Of a stretch of DNA of 64,000 bases, positions 1 to 8,369 are shown piece by piece. How positions within the stretch are numbered: the first letter of the stretch is position 1; every line of letters begins with the position of its first letter. The stretch spans positions 825,241 through 889,240 of the forward strand of contig JAUJMO010000001.1 of the NCBI GenBank assembly GCA_030446805.1. The letters run 5' to 3'. A model generated the notes under the pieces. That model did no database searches and was not told the DNA's origin. It saw only the letters and a program-made list of their open reading frames with translations. The position numbers and the translations under genes were made by a program. Source of the stretch: Caulobacteraceae bacterium (GTDB lineage Bacteria; Pseudomonadota; Alphaproteobacteria; Caulobacterales; Caulobacteraceae).

Positions 1-461
1 GGCAAGGCCTGCAATGCGGCGGCCACGCGCCGGCCCACATCGGCGGCGCGAAGTCCGCGATCGGGCCCGAAGCCGGGATCGACCCGCTCCGGCAGGTCAG
101 CCATCGGCTGCTCGCGCCGCCGCCGCAGTCGGTCATAGCAGAGGTTCAGCGCCACCCTGTGCAGCCAGGTGTCGAACCGGGCCTTGCCCGGCCTCCAGCC
201 GGGCGCATGGCGCCAGACCTTCAGCATGGCCTCCTGCGCCACGTCCTCCGCCTCGGCCGGATCGCCAAGGGTGCGGTAGGCGAGCGCCAGCACACGCGGC
301 AGTTTCCGCGCCACCAGCGCCTGGGCTGCAGCCGGGTCGCCCCGGCCGGCCCTTTGCACCAGTTCGCAGTCCGGATCCTCGACCGCCTGCAACCGCCCCC
401 TCTCGCCCGCGCTTCCCAAGGCGGCGGCCGCGAGCATGACCGATGCCGTAGGCGCCGTCAT
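1..461 (-). CDS. ECF-type RNA polymerase sigma factor (C-terminus beyond window)
   Basis: The reading frame starts at the ATG ending at 461 and runs off the left edge, leaving about 153 residues. Residues about 45-117 form a sigma-70 region 2, with DPAEAEDVAQEAMLKVW at about 67-83 and the -10-recognising segment RFDTWLHRVALNLCYDRLRR after it. Region 4 has only just begun at the edge. ECF factors redirect RNA polymerase to small stress or envelope regulons. A GAGGA ribosome site precedes the ATG. The gene lies 22 bp downstream of an exported EF-hand protein, so the two probably share a transcript. No anti-sigma gene is visible, but it could lie beyond the edge. Confidence 0.85.
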   Translation of the reverse strand, partial: MTAPTASVMLAAAALGSAGERGRLQAVEDPDCELVQRAGRGDPAAAQALVARKLPRVLALAYRTLGDPAEAEDVAQEAMLKVWRHAPGWRPGKARFDTWLHRVALNLCYDRLRRRREQPMADLPERVDPGFGPDRGLRAADVGRRVAAALQAL

Positions 462-483
462 GCCCGCAGTCCTCGCCTGCCGC

Positions 484-1089
484 TCAGGCCTGGCCGCGCC
501 GGCTCTGGCGGTGCGCGCGGCGCTCGTCGCGTGTGACGTAGCCATCACGGTTCAGGTCGAGCCGTGCGAACCGCGCCCGGATATGGTTATCGGCCTCAGC
601 GCGGGAAATGGCCCCGTCGCTGTCCGCGTCGGCGCGGAGCGGCTGTCTCCCCGCAGGCTTCGGCCCGCGCTGGCCACGCAATGCGACCTGACCAGCCCGC
701 AGTTCCCCAGCCGTCAGCCGTCCGTCCCTGTTCGCGTCGAACTGGGCGAAGCGCGCCGCCATTCGCCCCGGCGCTTCAGCCTGGGTCAGCGCACCGTCAC
801 GATCGCGGTCGCGTCGCGCGAAGGCGGCGGCCTGGCGTTGCACGCGTTGGCTTTGGCGCGCCGCGCGGAGCGCCTGACCTCCCGCCTGGCGCTCCTGGCG
901 AGTGAGTCGCCCGTCGCGGTTGACGTCCAGCCGGGCGAACCGCTCGGCTTGGGCGGCCTGCATCTCGACCAGCGAGATGCGCCGGTCACCGTCTTGGTCC
1001 GTTCGATCAGCCGGCCGGGCCTCCCCGGCCGCGGCGGCGGCAGCCAGCCCCAAGGTCGCGATGGCCGCCAGCAAGGTCGTCTTCAACAT
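484..1089 (-). CDS. exported protein with six EF-hand loops
   Basis: The 201-residue protein has a Sec signal peptide (residues 1 to about 21, MLKTTLLAAIATLGLAAAAAA). Six 12-residue EF-hand calcium loops follow, beginning at D31, D55, D94, D118, D154 and D178 (for example DVNRDGRLTRQE and DLNRDGYVTRDE). Loop 1 lacks the usual Gly6 (DQDGDRRISLVE); the others are canonical. The protein is Arg/Ala-rich and has no other domain. It probably binds Ca2+ in the periplasm. It sits immediately upstream of the ECF sigma gene in the same orientation, so a role as a calcium-responsive partner of that regulon is possible but is only inferred from position. Confidence 0.8.
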   Translation of the reverse strand: MLKTTLLAAIATLGLAAAAAAGEARPADRTDQDGDRRISLVEMQAAQAERFARLDVNRDGRLTRQERQAGGQALRAARQSQRVQRQAAAFARRDRDRDGALTQAEAPGRMAARFAQFDANRDGRLTAGELRAGQVALRGQRGPKPAGRQPLRADADSDGAISRAEADNHIRARFARLDLNRDGYVTRDERRAHRQSRRGQA

Positions 1090-1136
1090 GGGTGGTCCTC
1101 CGAAGTCGAAACCTGGTTCCTTGCCCCTTGAACGGC

Positions 1137-4016
1137 TCAGTCGGCCGACTCCGTCGCCTCGGCGACCTCAAGCCAGACGCGCCGGACCGCGAACTGCACG
1201 CGCCGGAGCCTGGCGTCCAGAGCTCGCGCGCCACGCACGCCCGCCGTCCGGGCCAGCTTGCGCCGGAACGGATCCGGCTCCCCCAGGGGGTCCGCCCCCT
1301 CCTCCAGCGCCGCTGCAAGAAGTTGCGCCAGGTTCGACTGCAACCGCCAGCCCGCAAGCAGAGGCGTCGCATGCCGAGCTGCGAGCCGGCCGGAGGCGGC
1401 CAGGTCTTCGAGAGCGTCCGCAACCCCTTGCCGCAACGGTCCGCCTCCGGCCGCGTGCGCCAGCTGGAGCAGTTGCGCCGCGAACTCCACGTCCAGGAGA
1501 CCGCCCGGCGCAGCCTTCAGGTCCCACACGCCGTTGGGCGGCTTCTCCCTCTCCAGCAGAGCCCGCATGGCCCGGGCGTCCTGCACCATGCCGCCCCGCT
1601 CAGCTGGACGGCGCAGCAGGGCCTCACGCGCGTGCTCCACCTGTTCGGCGAACCCCGGGGCGCTGGCCCAGAGCACCCGGCTCCGCGTCAACGCCATACG
1701 CTCCCACGTCTCGGCCTCTCGGGCGTAGTAGCTCTGGAACACCGGCAGGCTGACCGCAAGGGGACCGTCCGTTCCGGCGGGCCGCAGCCGCATGTCCACC
1801 GAATAAAGGCCACCGTCCGCCGTCGGCGCCGATAAGGCCGCGATCAATTGCTGCGCGAACCGTCCATAGACCGTCTCCGCCCGCCAACCCTTTTCCGCCG
1901 AGGCGGCCCCCGCCTCCGCCGCGTACACGATCAAGAGATCCAGGTCCGAGCGCGCCGTCATCTCTCGCGAGCCCGCCTTGCCCAGGGCCAGCACCGCGAC
2001 CGCGCCTGGGAAGCCCCCCCCGCGCCGTTCCACCTCGGCCAGGGCGCGCGGCGCGAGCGCCTGGAGACAGACCTCCGCCAGATCGGTATAGGCCAGCCCG
2101 GCCTCGTTTCCGTTTGCAGCCCCTGTCAGGATCTGCAGCCCGATACGGAAGCGCTGCTCCCGTGCGATCCGACGGACCGCCCCCATGGCCGCCTCCAACC
2201 CGAGGCCCTCCCCCACGCCGGCGCGCACGGCCTGGCCGGCTCCGGACATTCCGATCGGCTCGCGGAAGCGGGCGTCCAGCAGGGCGTCCAGCGCGCCCGG
2301 GTGCCTGGACAAGGTCCGGGCCAGGTCCGGCGCGAACGCCAGCACCTCCACCAGCTGCTCCAGCACCGCCGGCTCGGCCAGCAGCATCGATTGCACCGGA
2401 GCGCCCGCGCTGAGCCCCGAGAAGAAGCTTGAGAACCGGCTGAAGGCCGCGTCGGGCGCCCCGGTCCGCCGCGCCGCCTCGAGCAGCCGGGGCGCCAGAC
2501 GGGTGAACAGCTCCCGCCCGCGGGCCGTGGATGTGGCCCGGATACGACCATGGTGCCAGTGGCGGATGGTGGCGGACACCTGCGCCGCCTGCGTGAACCC
2601 CATCCGCTCCAGGGTGCGCATCGTCTCCGGATCGTCCTCCACGCCCGTGAACACCAGGCTGCCGAACCGCGAGCTCAACGGCTCCTCGCCGGCGAACAAT
2701 CCGGCGTACAAGCGGTCCACCCCCCGCAGGGTCCGGCGCACCTCCGCATCGAACCGGCGAAGGTCGCCGAACCCCGACAGGGCCGCGATCCGCCGCCGCC
2801 CCGCGTCCTCGGCCGGCAGCCGGTGGGTCTGCTCGTCGCCCACCATCTGCACCCGATGTTCCCACGCCCGGAGCCGGCCATAGGCGGCGGTGAGTTCCTC
2901 CGCCGTGCCGGCGTCCACATGCCCGGCGTCGCGCAGAGCCTCGAGCGCCTCCACCGTGCGCCTCGACCGGAGCGCGGGATTGCGTCCCCCCAGGATCAAC
3001 TGCTGGGTTTGAACGAAGAACTCGATCTCCCGAATGCCGCCCCGCCCCAGTTTGAGGTCCGCCCCCGCGGGCTTGATCCCCGCTTCCGCCTGCCCGGCCA
3101 GGATCTGCCGCTTGATGGCGTGCACGTCGGCGATGGCGCCGTAATCCAGACTGCGCCGCCAAACAAAGGGCGTCAGCTCGCGCAGGAAGGCCGCCCCGGC
3201 CCTCTGGTCGCCAGCGGCCACCCGGGCCTTGATGAAGGCCGCCCGCTCCCAGTTCTGGCCGGCGGTCTCATAGTAGGTGAGCGCCGCCCCCACGGGCACG
3301 GCCGGCGGCGTGGCGGCCGGGTCCGGCCGGAGCCTGAGGTCGGTACGAAAGACATAGCCATCGGCCGTGCGTTCGCTCAGCAAGGCGGACGTCGCCTGCG
3401 CCAGCCGGATGGCCAGGGCCGCCGGGTCATCCACGGCGGGCAGCTGCTCCGGCTCGAAAAAGAAGGAAATGTCGATGTCGCTTGAGTAGTTCAGCTCGCC
3501 CGCGCCGTGTTTGCCCATGGCCAGCACGAACAAACCGGGGGCCGGCCCGGCCCCGTTCGCCTCGCACGCGGGCATGCGGCCGCGCGCCACCTCCAGCCTG
3601 ACCGCCTCGGCCAAGGCCGCCCCCAGCACCGCGTCGGCGAAACGGGTCATGGCGCCGGTGGCGCCCACCCAGTCCCACGCGCCGCCCAGGTCGGCCAGGG
3701 CGATGGCCAGATGGGCGTCGGCCTTGAGCCGGCGCAGCGCCGTTCCCGTCTCCTCTCCTGCCACGGCCCGCGCGGCCGCGACGATCTCCGCCGAGCGCGC
3801 TTCCGGCGATAACTCCAGCGTTCGGACCAAACCTTCGGGCCGTTGCTGCATCAATCGGGCGAGGTATGGGGCCGCCGCCGCAACCGGGGCCAGCGCAGGC
3901 CAGGCCGCAGCCAGCACCTCCGAAGGCGGCAGAGCCTCCCGGATCCGGGAGGCGGCCTCCCCATCCACCACGGGCCCGCATGGCCGCAAGCTGCTCGCCA
4001 GCGCAACCCCGCTCAC
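1137..4016 (-). CDS. glnE: bifunctional glutamine synthetase adenylyltransferase/deadenylase GlnE
   Basis: GlnE adenylylates and deadenylylates glutamine synthetase in response to PII. The 959-residue protein has the two nucleotidyltransferase modules of the family: GKHGAGELNYSSDIDISFFF in the N-terminal half and GKAGSREMTARSDLDLLIVY in the C-terminal half, each with the metal-binding D-x-D. Two helical linker regions follow the modules. I chose the GTG at 4016: it starts 1 bp after the upstream kinase stop and has GGGAG about 5 bases before it. A longer frame to 4076 would sit inside the kinase gene. Length matches the family (about 950-990). The gene is the last of the ccm-degP-regulator block. 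Confidence 0.95.
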   Translation of the reverse strand: MSGVALASSLRPCGPVVDGEAASRIREALPPSEVLAAAWPALAPVAAAAPYLARLMQQRPEGLVRTLELSPEARSAEIVAAARAVAGEETGTALRRLKADAHLAIALADLGGAWDWVGATGAMTRFADAVLGAALAEAVRLEVARGRMPACEANGAGPAPGLFVLAMGKHGAGELNYSSDIDISFFFEPEQLPAVDDPAALAIRLAQATSALLSERTADGYVFRTDLRLRPDPAATPPAVPVGAALTYYETAGQNWERAAFIKARVAAGDQRAGAAFLRELTPFVWRRSLDYGAIADVHAIKRQILAGQAEAGIKPAGADLKLGRGGIREIEFFVQTQQLILGGRNPALRSRRTVEALEALRDAGHVDAGTAEELTAAYGRLRAWEHRVQMVGDEQTHRLPAEDAGRRRIAALSGFGDLRRFDAEVRRTLRGVDRLYAGLFAGEEPLSSRFGSLVFTGVEDDPETMRTLERMGFTQAAQVSATIRHWHHGRIRATSTARGRELFTRLAPRLLEAARRTGAPDAAFSRFSSFFSGLSAGAPVQSMLLAEPAVLEQLVEVLAFAPDLARTLSRHPGALDALLDARFREPIGMSGAGQAVRAGVGEGLGLEAAMGAVRRIAREQRFRIGLQILTGAANGNEAGLAYTDLAEVCLQALAPRALAEVERRGGGFPGAVAVLALGKAGSREMTARSDLDLLIVYAAEAGAASAEKGWRAETVYGRFAQQLIAALSAPTADGGLYSVDMRLRPAGTDGPLAVSLPVFQSYYAREAETWERMALTRSRVLWASAPGFAEQVEHAREALLRRPAERGGMVQDARAMRALLEREKPPNGVWDLKAAPGGLLDVEFAAQLLQLAHAAGGGPLRQGVADALEDLAASGRLAARHATPLLAGWRLQSNLAQLLAAALEEGADPLGEPDPFRRKLARTAGVRGARALDARLRRVQFAVRRVWLEVAEATESAD

Positions 4017-4017
4017 C

Positions 4018-5391
4018 TCAGCTCCCAGCCAGCACGAGCGCGGTCCGCAGCCCCGGCCCGAAGCCGTTCGCCTCACCTGGGCCCTCCGTGATCTCCAACC
4101 GTCCTCCGTGCGCCTCCGCCACCGCGGCCACGAGCGACAGCCCCAACCCCACGCCCGGCTCGCTCCGGCTGTTCTCCAGCCTCACGAATCGCTGCGCGAT
4201 CCGCGCCCGGTCGGCTTCGGGCACCCCCGGTCCGGTGTCGGTGACCGAGAACTCCACCTCGCCGGACGAGCGTCGACGCGCCCGCACCCTCACCGCGCCG
4301 CCCGGGGGCGTGTATTTAACCGCGTTGTCGATCAGATTGGCCAAGGCCTGGGCCACGAAGGCCTTGTTGCCGGTCGCCACCAGGTCCGGGTCCAACTCGG
4401 CCAGGAACTCCACGCCCTTGTCCTCGCAGACCGGCTCGTAGAGTTCGGCCACGCCCGCGGCAAGCTCGCCTGCGTCGAAGGGCGCAGGATCGGGCGCCTG
4501 CCCCGCCGCCTGCAGTCGAGAAATCGCCAGGACGGCCCCGAAGGTCTTCAACAAGTCGTCCGCATCCTGCAGCGCTTGTTCCAGCGCCGCCTGCGGATGA
4601 CCCCGTCCGGCCTCCACCTCCAGGAGCGCCACTTCAAGCCGCGAGCGCAGCCGGGTCAAGGGCGTCCGCAGGTCGTGGGCGATCGCGTCGCCCGCGTGGC
4701 GCACGCCGCCCATCAGCTTCTCGATGCGGTCCAGCATGTCGTTCATGCCGCCCGCGAGCTCGTCGTATTCGTCCCCCGTTCCACGCAAGGGCGCGCGCGC
4801 CTGCAGGTCGCCGGCCCGCACGGCGGACACCGCCCCGCTCAGCCCGGCCATGTAGTTGCTGGCGCGCCGGCTGATCAGCACGCCTCCGGCCAGTCCCAGC
4901 AAAAGCACCAGCGCGCCCGCGCCCCAGGACGCCCGTGCGACCCGGAGCACATAGCCCCGTTGGTCCTCCACATCGACGCCCACGAACAAAAGCTCGCCGG
5001 ACGGGAGCCGGACTTGTCGGCCGACCGATTCGCGCCCGCTGAGGCTGAACGACACCCAGTCGTCCACACCCGTGGCCGGCTCGGCGGGGGTCGTCTCCAG
5101 CGTGCCGCTGATCTTGCGCCCATCCGGCCGCATCAAGAGGCCCACATAGAGGGGATCGGTGATGGAGCGTTCGATCACCAACTGGTTCACGGCGTTCACG
5201 CCGCCGCGCACATAGGCGCGGTTCACCGTTTGCACCTCGCGGTTGATCTCGGCCCGCGCGCGCCGGTTCACCTCGCCCGCGGTGGCCAGGTAGATGTAGA
5301 TCAGGAAAGCCCCTGCCCCGGCCGCGAACAGCGCCAGGAACAACAGGGTCATCCGGAACGGCGTGGTTCGAAAAAGGGCGGGCGCACGCAT
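4018..5391 (-). CDS. two-component sensor histidine kinase
   Basis: The 457-residue membrane kinase has an N-terminal membrane helix (about 13-35), a periplasmic sensor region, a second helix near 160-180 and a HAMP linker. The HisKA dimerisation helix carries phospho-acceptor H239 in AIAHDLRTPLTRL. The HATPase domain has an N box (NLIDNAVKYTPPGG), a G1 box (DTGPGVPEADR) and a G2 box (GVGLGLSLV). It lies 58 bp downstream of an OmpR-family regulator and upstream of glnE, so it is the regulator's likely partner. A TTG one codon upstream (5394) is an alternative start. The periplasmic region shows no recognisable ligand-binding domain; the signal is unknown. Confidence 0.9.
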   Translation of the reverse strand: MRAPALFRTTPFRMTLLFLALFAAGAGAFLIYIYLATAGEVNRRARAEINREVQTVNRAYVRGGVNAVNQLVIERSITDPLYVGLLMRPDGRKISGTLETTPAEPATGVDDWVSFSLSGRESVGRQVRLPSGELLFVGVDVEDQRGYVLRVARASWGAGALVLLLGLAGGVLISRRASNYMAGLSGAVSAVRAGDLQARAPLRGTGDEYDELAGGMNDMLDRIEKLMGGVRHAGDAIAHDLRTPLTRLRSRLEVALLEVEAGRGHPQAALEQALQDADDLLKTFGAVLAISRLQAAGQAPDPAPFDAGELAAGVAELYEPVCEDKGVEFLAELDPDLVATGNKAFVAQALANLIDNAVKYTPPGGAVRVRARRRSSGEVEFSVTDTGPGVPEADRARIAQRFVRLENSRSEPGVGLGLSLVAAVAEAHGGRLEITEGPGEANGFGPGLRTALVLAGS

Positions 5392-5449
5392 CAACGGCTA
5401 AGCTCGCCCGGCGTCGCTCAAGGAACAACCCCCACATCGGGGGGAGGCG

Positions 5450-6121
5450 TCAGGCCTCCAGCCGATAACCCGCCCCACGCACGGTTTGCAGCATGGGCTT
5501 GGCGAATCCCTTGTCGATCTTGGAGCGCAGCCGCGAGATGTGCACATCGATGACATTGGTCTGCGGGTCGAAGTGGTACTCCCAGACCTTCTCGAGCAGC
5601 ATGGTTCGCGTCACCGACTGGCCGGCGTGACGCATCAGGAATTCGAGCAGCTGGAATTCGCGCGGCTGCAGGTCGATGTCCTTGCCGGCGCGGTGGACGG
5701 TACGGCCGATCAGGTCCATCTCCAGCTCGCCCACGCGGAGCTGGGTCTGCACCGACCCGGTCTCGCGGCGGCGCGCCAGGGCCTCGACCCGCGCCACCAG
5801 CTCAGCCAGGGCGTAGGGCTTCACAAGATAGTCGTCGCCGCCCGCTTTCAGCCCAGCGACCCGGTCCTCGATCTCACCCAAGGCCGAGAGGAACAGCACG
5901 GGGGTGTTGTCGCCGTCGCGCCGCAGCTCCTCCACCATGGTCACGCCGTCCATGCGCGGCATCATGCGGTCAACCACCAGCACGTCGAAGCCGCCCTTCT
6001 GCGCGGCCCGCAAGCCCGCGGCCCCGTCCGGCGCGGTGACGCACTGGTGCCCGGCCTCGCCTAGTCCGCGGCACATGGTTGCCGAGGCCTCCTCGTCGTC
6101 CTCGACGATCAGCAACCGCAC
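5450..6121 (-). CDS. OmpR-family response regulator
   Basis: The 223-residue regulator has a receiver domain with acidic residues D8-D9, phospho-acceptor D51 (VVDRMMPRMDG) and the KPYALAEL lysine loop. A winged-helix DNA-binding domain follows, ending in DVHISRLRSKIDKGF and TVRGAGYRLEA. The start is a GTG only 4 bp after the degP stop, so translation is probably coupled to degP. The membrane kinase encoded next is the obvious partner. Coupling to a Do-type protease suggests an envelope-stress or outer-membrane regulon, but this is inference from position. Confidence 0.92.
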   Translation of the reverse strand: MRLLIVEDDEEASATMCRGLGEAGHQCVTAPDGAAGLRAAQKGGFDVLVVDRMMPRMDGVTMVEELRRDGDNTPVLFLSALGEIEDRVAGLKAGGDDYLVKPYALAELVARVEALARRRETGSVQTQLRVGELEMDLIGRTVHRAGKDIDLQPREFQLLEFLMRHAGQSVTRTMLLEKVWEYHFDPQTNVIDVHISRLRSKIDKGFAKPMLQTVRGAGYRLEA

Positions 6122-6125
6122 CCGG

Positions 6126-7712
6126 TCAGCCGTTCGCGCTGCGCGGCTGCAGCCGGATGGGTACGGGCACGGTGTTCCCGTTGCGGCTGATCCAGGCCAG
6201 CACCGACGGCCGGTTCAGCCGCCGCGCAGCCTCCACGGCCGCCTGGACCTCGGCTACGGAGCGGACCGGCCGGTCGTTGATGCGCGTGACGATGTCCCCG
6301 CGTTGGACGCCCCGCTCGGCGGCGTCGGAGTTGCTCTCCACCCGCTCCACCCGGAGCCCCGGCGTCCCGGCGGGCGCCGGGCTGAGGTTCATGCCCAGCA
6401 CCGGCGGACCCTGCACCTGGGCGGGAGCGCCGGGCGCGCCGCGCGCTCCCGCTGCATCGTTGTCGAGGTTGGCCAGCTCCTGACGCGAGGGGCGCGTACC
6501 GGAAACCACGTTCAGCGTTCGCCGGCCGTCCCCGCGCGCCACCTCCAGACGGATGTTCTGGCCCGTTCGGGTCCCGGCCACCGCGCGCGTCAGGTCGTTT
6601 GCATCGCCCACGGCCCGGCCGTTGACGCTGAGCACGATATCGCCCGATTGCAGCCCGGCGCGCGCCGCGGGGCCGTTCGGCACCACTTCGTTGATGAAGG
6701 CGCCCCGCGCCTCCCGGAGGCCCTGACTTTCGGCGATGTCCCGGTCGACGTCGCCCACCGTGGCGCCGAGGTAGCCGCGGGTGATCCGCCCGCCGCTGAT
6801 CAGCTGCCGGGCCACCTGGTCGGCCGTGTCGGACGGAATAGCGAAGCCCACGCCCGCCGAGGAGCCGGAGGTGGAGTAGATCGCCGTGTTCACCCCGATC
6901 ACCCGGCCGTTGAGGTCGAAGGTCGGCCCGCCCGAATTGCCCCGATTGATGGGCGCGTCGATCTGCAGGTAGTCGACGAAGGCCTCGCCGGGCAGGTCGC
7001 GGCCCTTGGCCGAGACGATGCCCGCCGTGGCCGTGCCGTTCAGCTGGAACGGGTTGCCGATGGCCACCACCCAATCGCCCACGCGCGGCTGAGCGCCGGT
7101 GGCGAACTGCACGAAGGGGAAGTTGCGTCCCTCCACCTTCAGCACGGCCAGATCGGTGTCCTCGTCGCGTCCGACGACCCGCGCCTTGAGTTCGCGCTCG
7201 TCGGACAGGTGGACGGTGATCTCGCGGGCGTTCTCCACCACGTGGTTGTTGGTCACGATGTAGCCGTCGGCCGAGATGAAGAAGCCCGAGCCCGAGGCCT
7301 GGGTCCGCTGGGTTTCGGCTTCTTCGCTTTCCTCGCCGGGTTCAGCCTGGCCGCGGTTGCTCCCCCCCTGTCCCCCCCGCGGGGTGAGGCCGAAGAACTC
7401 CTCGAAGCCGGGCGGGAGACCGCGTCCGCCCGCCGCCGAGCGCGGCGCCTGTCCGGTGACCTCCAGCGACACCACGGCGGGCGAGACCCGCTCGATGATA
7501 TCGGCGAAGGACAGGGGCGCTCCGGTGGGCGGGCGCACCAGCGAAGGCGTCAGGTTCTGGGTGCGGATCAGCTCCGGCTGCTCCACCCCGAACGCATCGC
7601 GGGGCCGGTCGTTGGCGGCGTTGAAGCCGGCCGTGGCGCCCGCGGCGGCCGCCCCGGTCAGGAGCACGCCGACGGCGGCGCCGGTGAGAAAGCCCTTGGA
7701 CTTGACGAGCAT
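6126..7712 (-). CDS. degP: Do-type periplasmic serine protease (DegP/HtrA family)
   Basis: DegP-like proteases degrade or refold damaged envelope proteins. The 528-residue protein has an N-terminal membrane/signal segment (about 6-30). The trypsin-like domain has catalytic H157 (TNNHVV), D187 (DTDLAVL) and S260 (GNSGGP). Two PDZ domains follow, at about 310-400 (GYLGATVGDV) and about 435-520 (LGMNLSPAPAGTPG). Residues 80-125 are a Gly/Glu-rich flexible loop. The chosen ATG at 7712 directly precedes the signal segment and has GGGAAA upstream; a longer in-frame ATG at 7787 would add 25 residues that do not look like a signal. It lies between ccmH and the regulator gene in one directional block. 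Confidence 0.93.
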   Translation of the reverse strand: MLVKSKGFLTGAAVGVLLTGAAAAGATAGFNAANDRPRDAFGVEQPELIRTQNLTPSLVRPPTGAPLSFADIIERVSPAVVSLEVTGQAPRSAAGGRGLPPGFEEFFGLTPRGGQGGSNRGQAEPGEESEEAETQRTQASGSGFFISADGYIVTNNHVVENAREITVHLSDERELKARVVGRDEDTDLAVLKVEGRNFPFVQFATGAQPRVGDWVVAIGNPFQLNGTATAGIVSAKGRDLPGEAFVDYLQIDAPINRGNSGGPTFDLNGRVIGVNTAIYSTSGSSAGVGFAIPSDTADQVARQLISGGRITRGYLGATVGDVDRDIAESQGLREARGAFINEVVPNGPAARAGLQSGDIVLSVNGRAVGDANDLTRAVAGTRTGQNIRLEVARGDGRRTLNVVSGTRPSRQELANLDNDAAGARGAPGAPAQVQGPPVLGMNLSPAPAGTPGLRVERVESNSDAAERGVQRGDIVTRINDRPVRSVAEVQAAVEAARRLNRPSVLAWISRNGNTVPVPIRLQPRSANG

Positions 7713-7793
7713 GTCGATTTCCCGGTTCCAGCCCGATGAGGCCGGATGATTGTGAACAAACCTAGGCGCCCCCGGCCTTGGGGACAATGAGCC

Positions 7794-8369
7794 TCAAGTT
7801 ACGTTTCGGTTAAACGGTTCCGTCTCGTTCAAGGTGCGGAGCCGCTCCGCCTCTTCCGCATTCAACGGAGCCACGGGCGCCACCCCTCGCTCGCGCCCGA
7901 CCACCAGAGCCAGCCCGCCCAGCACCACAAGGAACGGAGTCAGCCAGAGCGCCGCATTTCCTGGTGAAAACGCCGGCCGGAACATCACGAACTCGCCGTA
8001 GCGGGCAACAAGAAAGGCGCGGACTTCCCCGTCGCTCCGCCCAGCCGCGACCTGTTCGCGCACCACCCGCCGAAGGTCCTCCGCGATCTCCGCCTGGGAG
8101 CTGTCGATGCTCTCGTTCTGGCAGACTACGCACCGGATCTCCTTGAACAAGGCTCGCGCCCGCGCCTCTTGGGCCGGGGCCGAGGCCGGTGCCTCGGCCG
8201 GGGCCGGAGTCGGGGCGGGGCTCGGGGCCGGAGCCGCCGCCAGGCAGGAAGCAGCCGCGAGCAAGGCCAGCGCGACTCCTCTCCCGCCCCGCGCCCCCAG
8301 CTTGAAGCCCGGGCTCATCTCGGCGGCCGACGCACCGTCACCGCAAGAAACCGGACAGAGGGCGCTCAT
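7794..8369 (-). CDS. ccmH: cytochrome c maturation protein CcmH (CycL)
   Basis: CcmH is the thioredoxin-like periplasmic protein that keeps apocytochrome c heme-site cysteines reduced for heme ligation. The 191-residue protein has a signal segment, an Ala/Pro-rich stretch, the signature RCVVCQNESI (CxxC redox pair) and a C-terminal membrane anchor (ALWLTPFLVVLGGLALVVG). The ATG at 8369 overlaps the ccmF stop as ATGA. An internal ATG at 8315 (MSPGFKLG) sits closer to the signal peptide and is an alternative start. CcmG is not found between ccmF and ccmH, as expected for the cycHJKL arrangement of alphaproteobacteria. Confidence 0.92.
   Translation of the reverse strand: MSALCPVSCGDGASAAEMSPGFKLGARGGRGVALALLAAASCLAAAPAPSPAPTPAPAEAPASAPAQEARARALFKEIRCVVCQNESIDSSQAEIAEDLRRVVREQVAAGRSDGEVRAFLVARYGEFVMFRPAFSPGNAALWLTPFLVVLGGLALVVGRERGVAPVAPLNAEEAERLRTLNETEPFNRNVT

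Noticed and set aside
3511-7739. Long plus-strand open frames (680 and 611 codons) across 3.5-7.7 kb
   Set aside because: They are antisense to glnE, the kinase and degP, are rich in Arg/His/Gln, and lack domains; high GC keeps them open.
7799-7813. TTACGTTTCGGTTAA as a CtrA box before degP
   Set aside because: It lies inside the ccmH coding end and has a mismatch in the first half; chance is likely.
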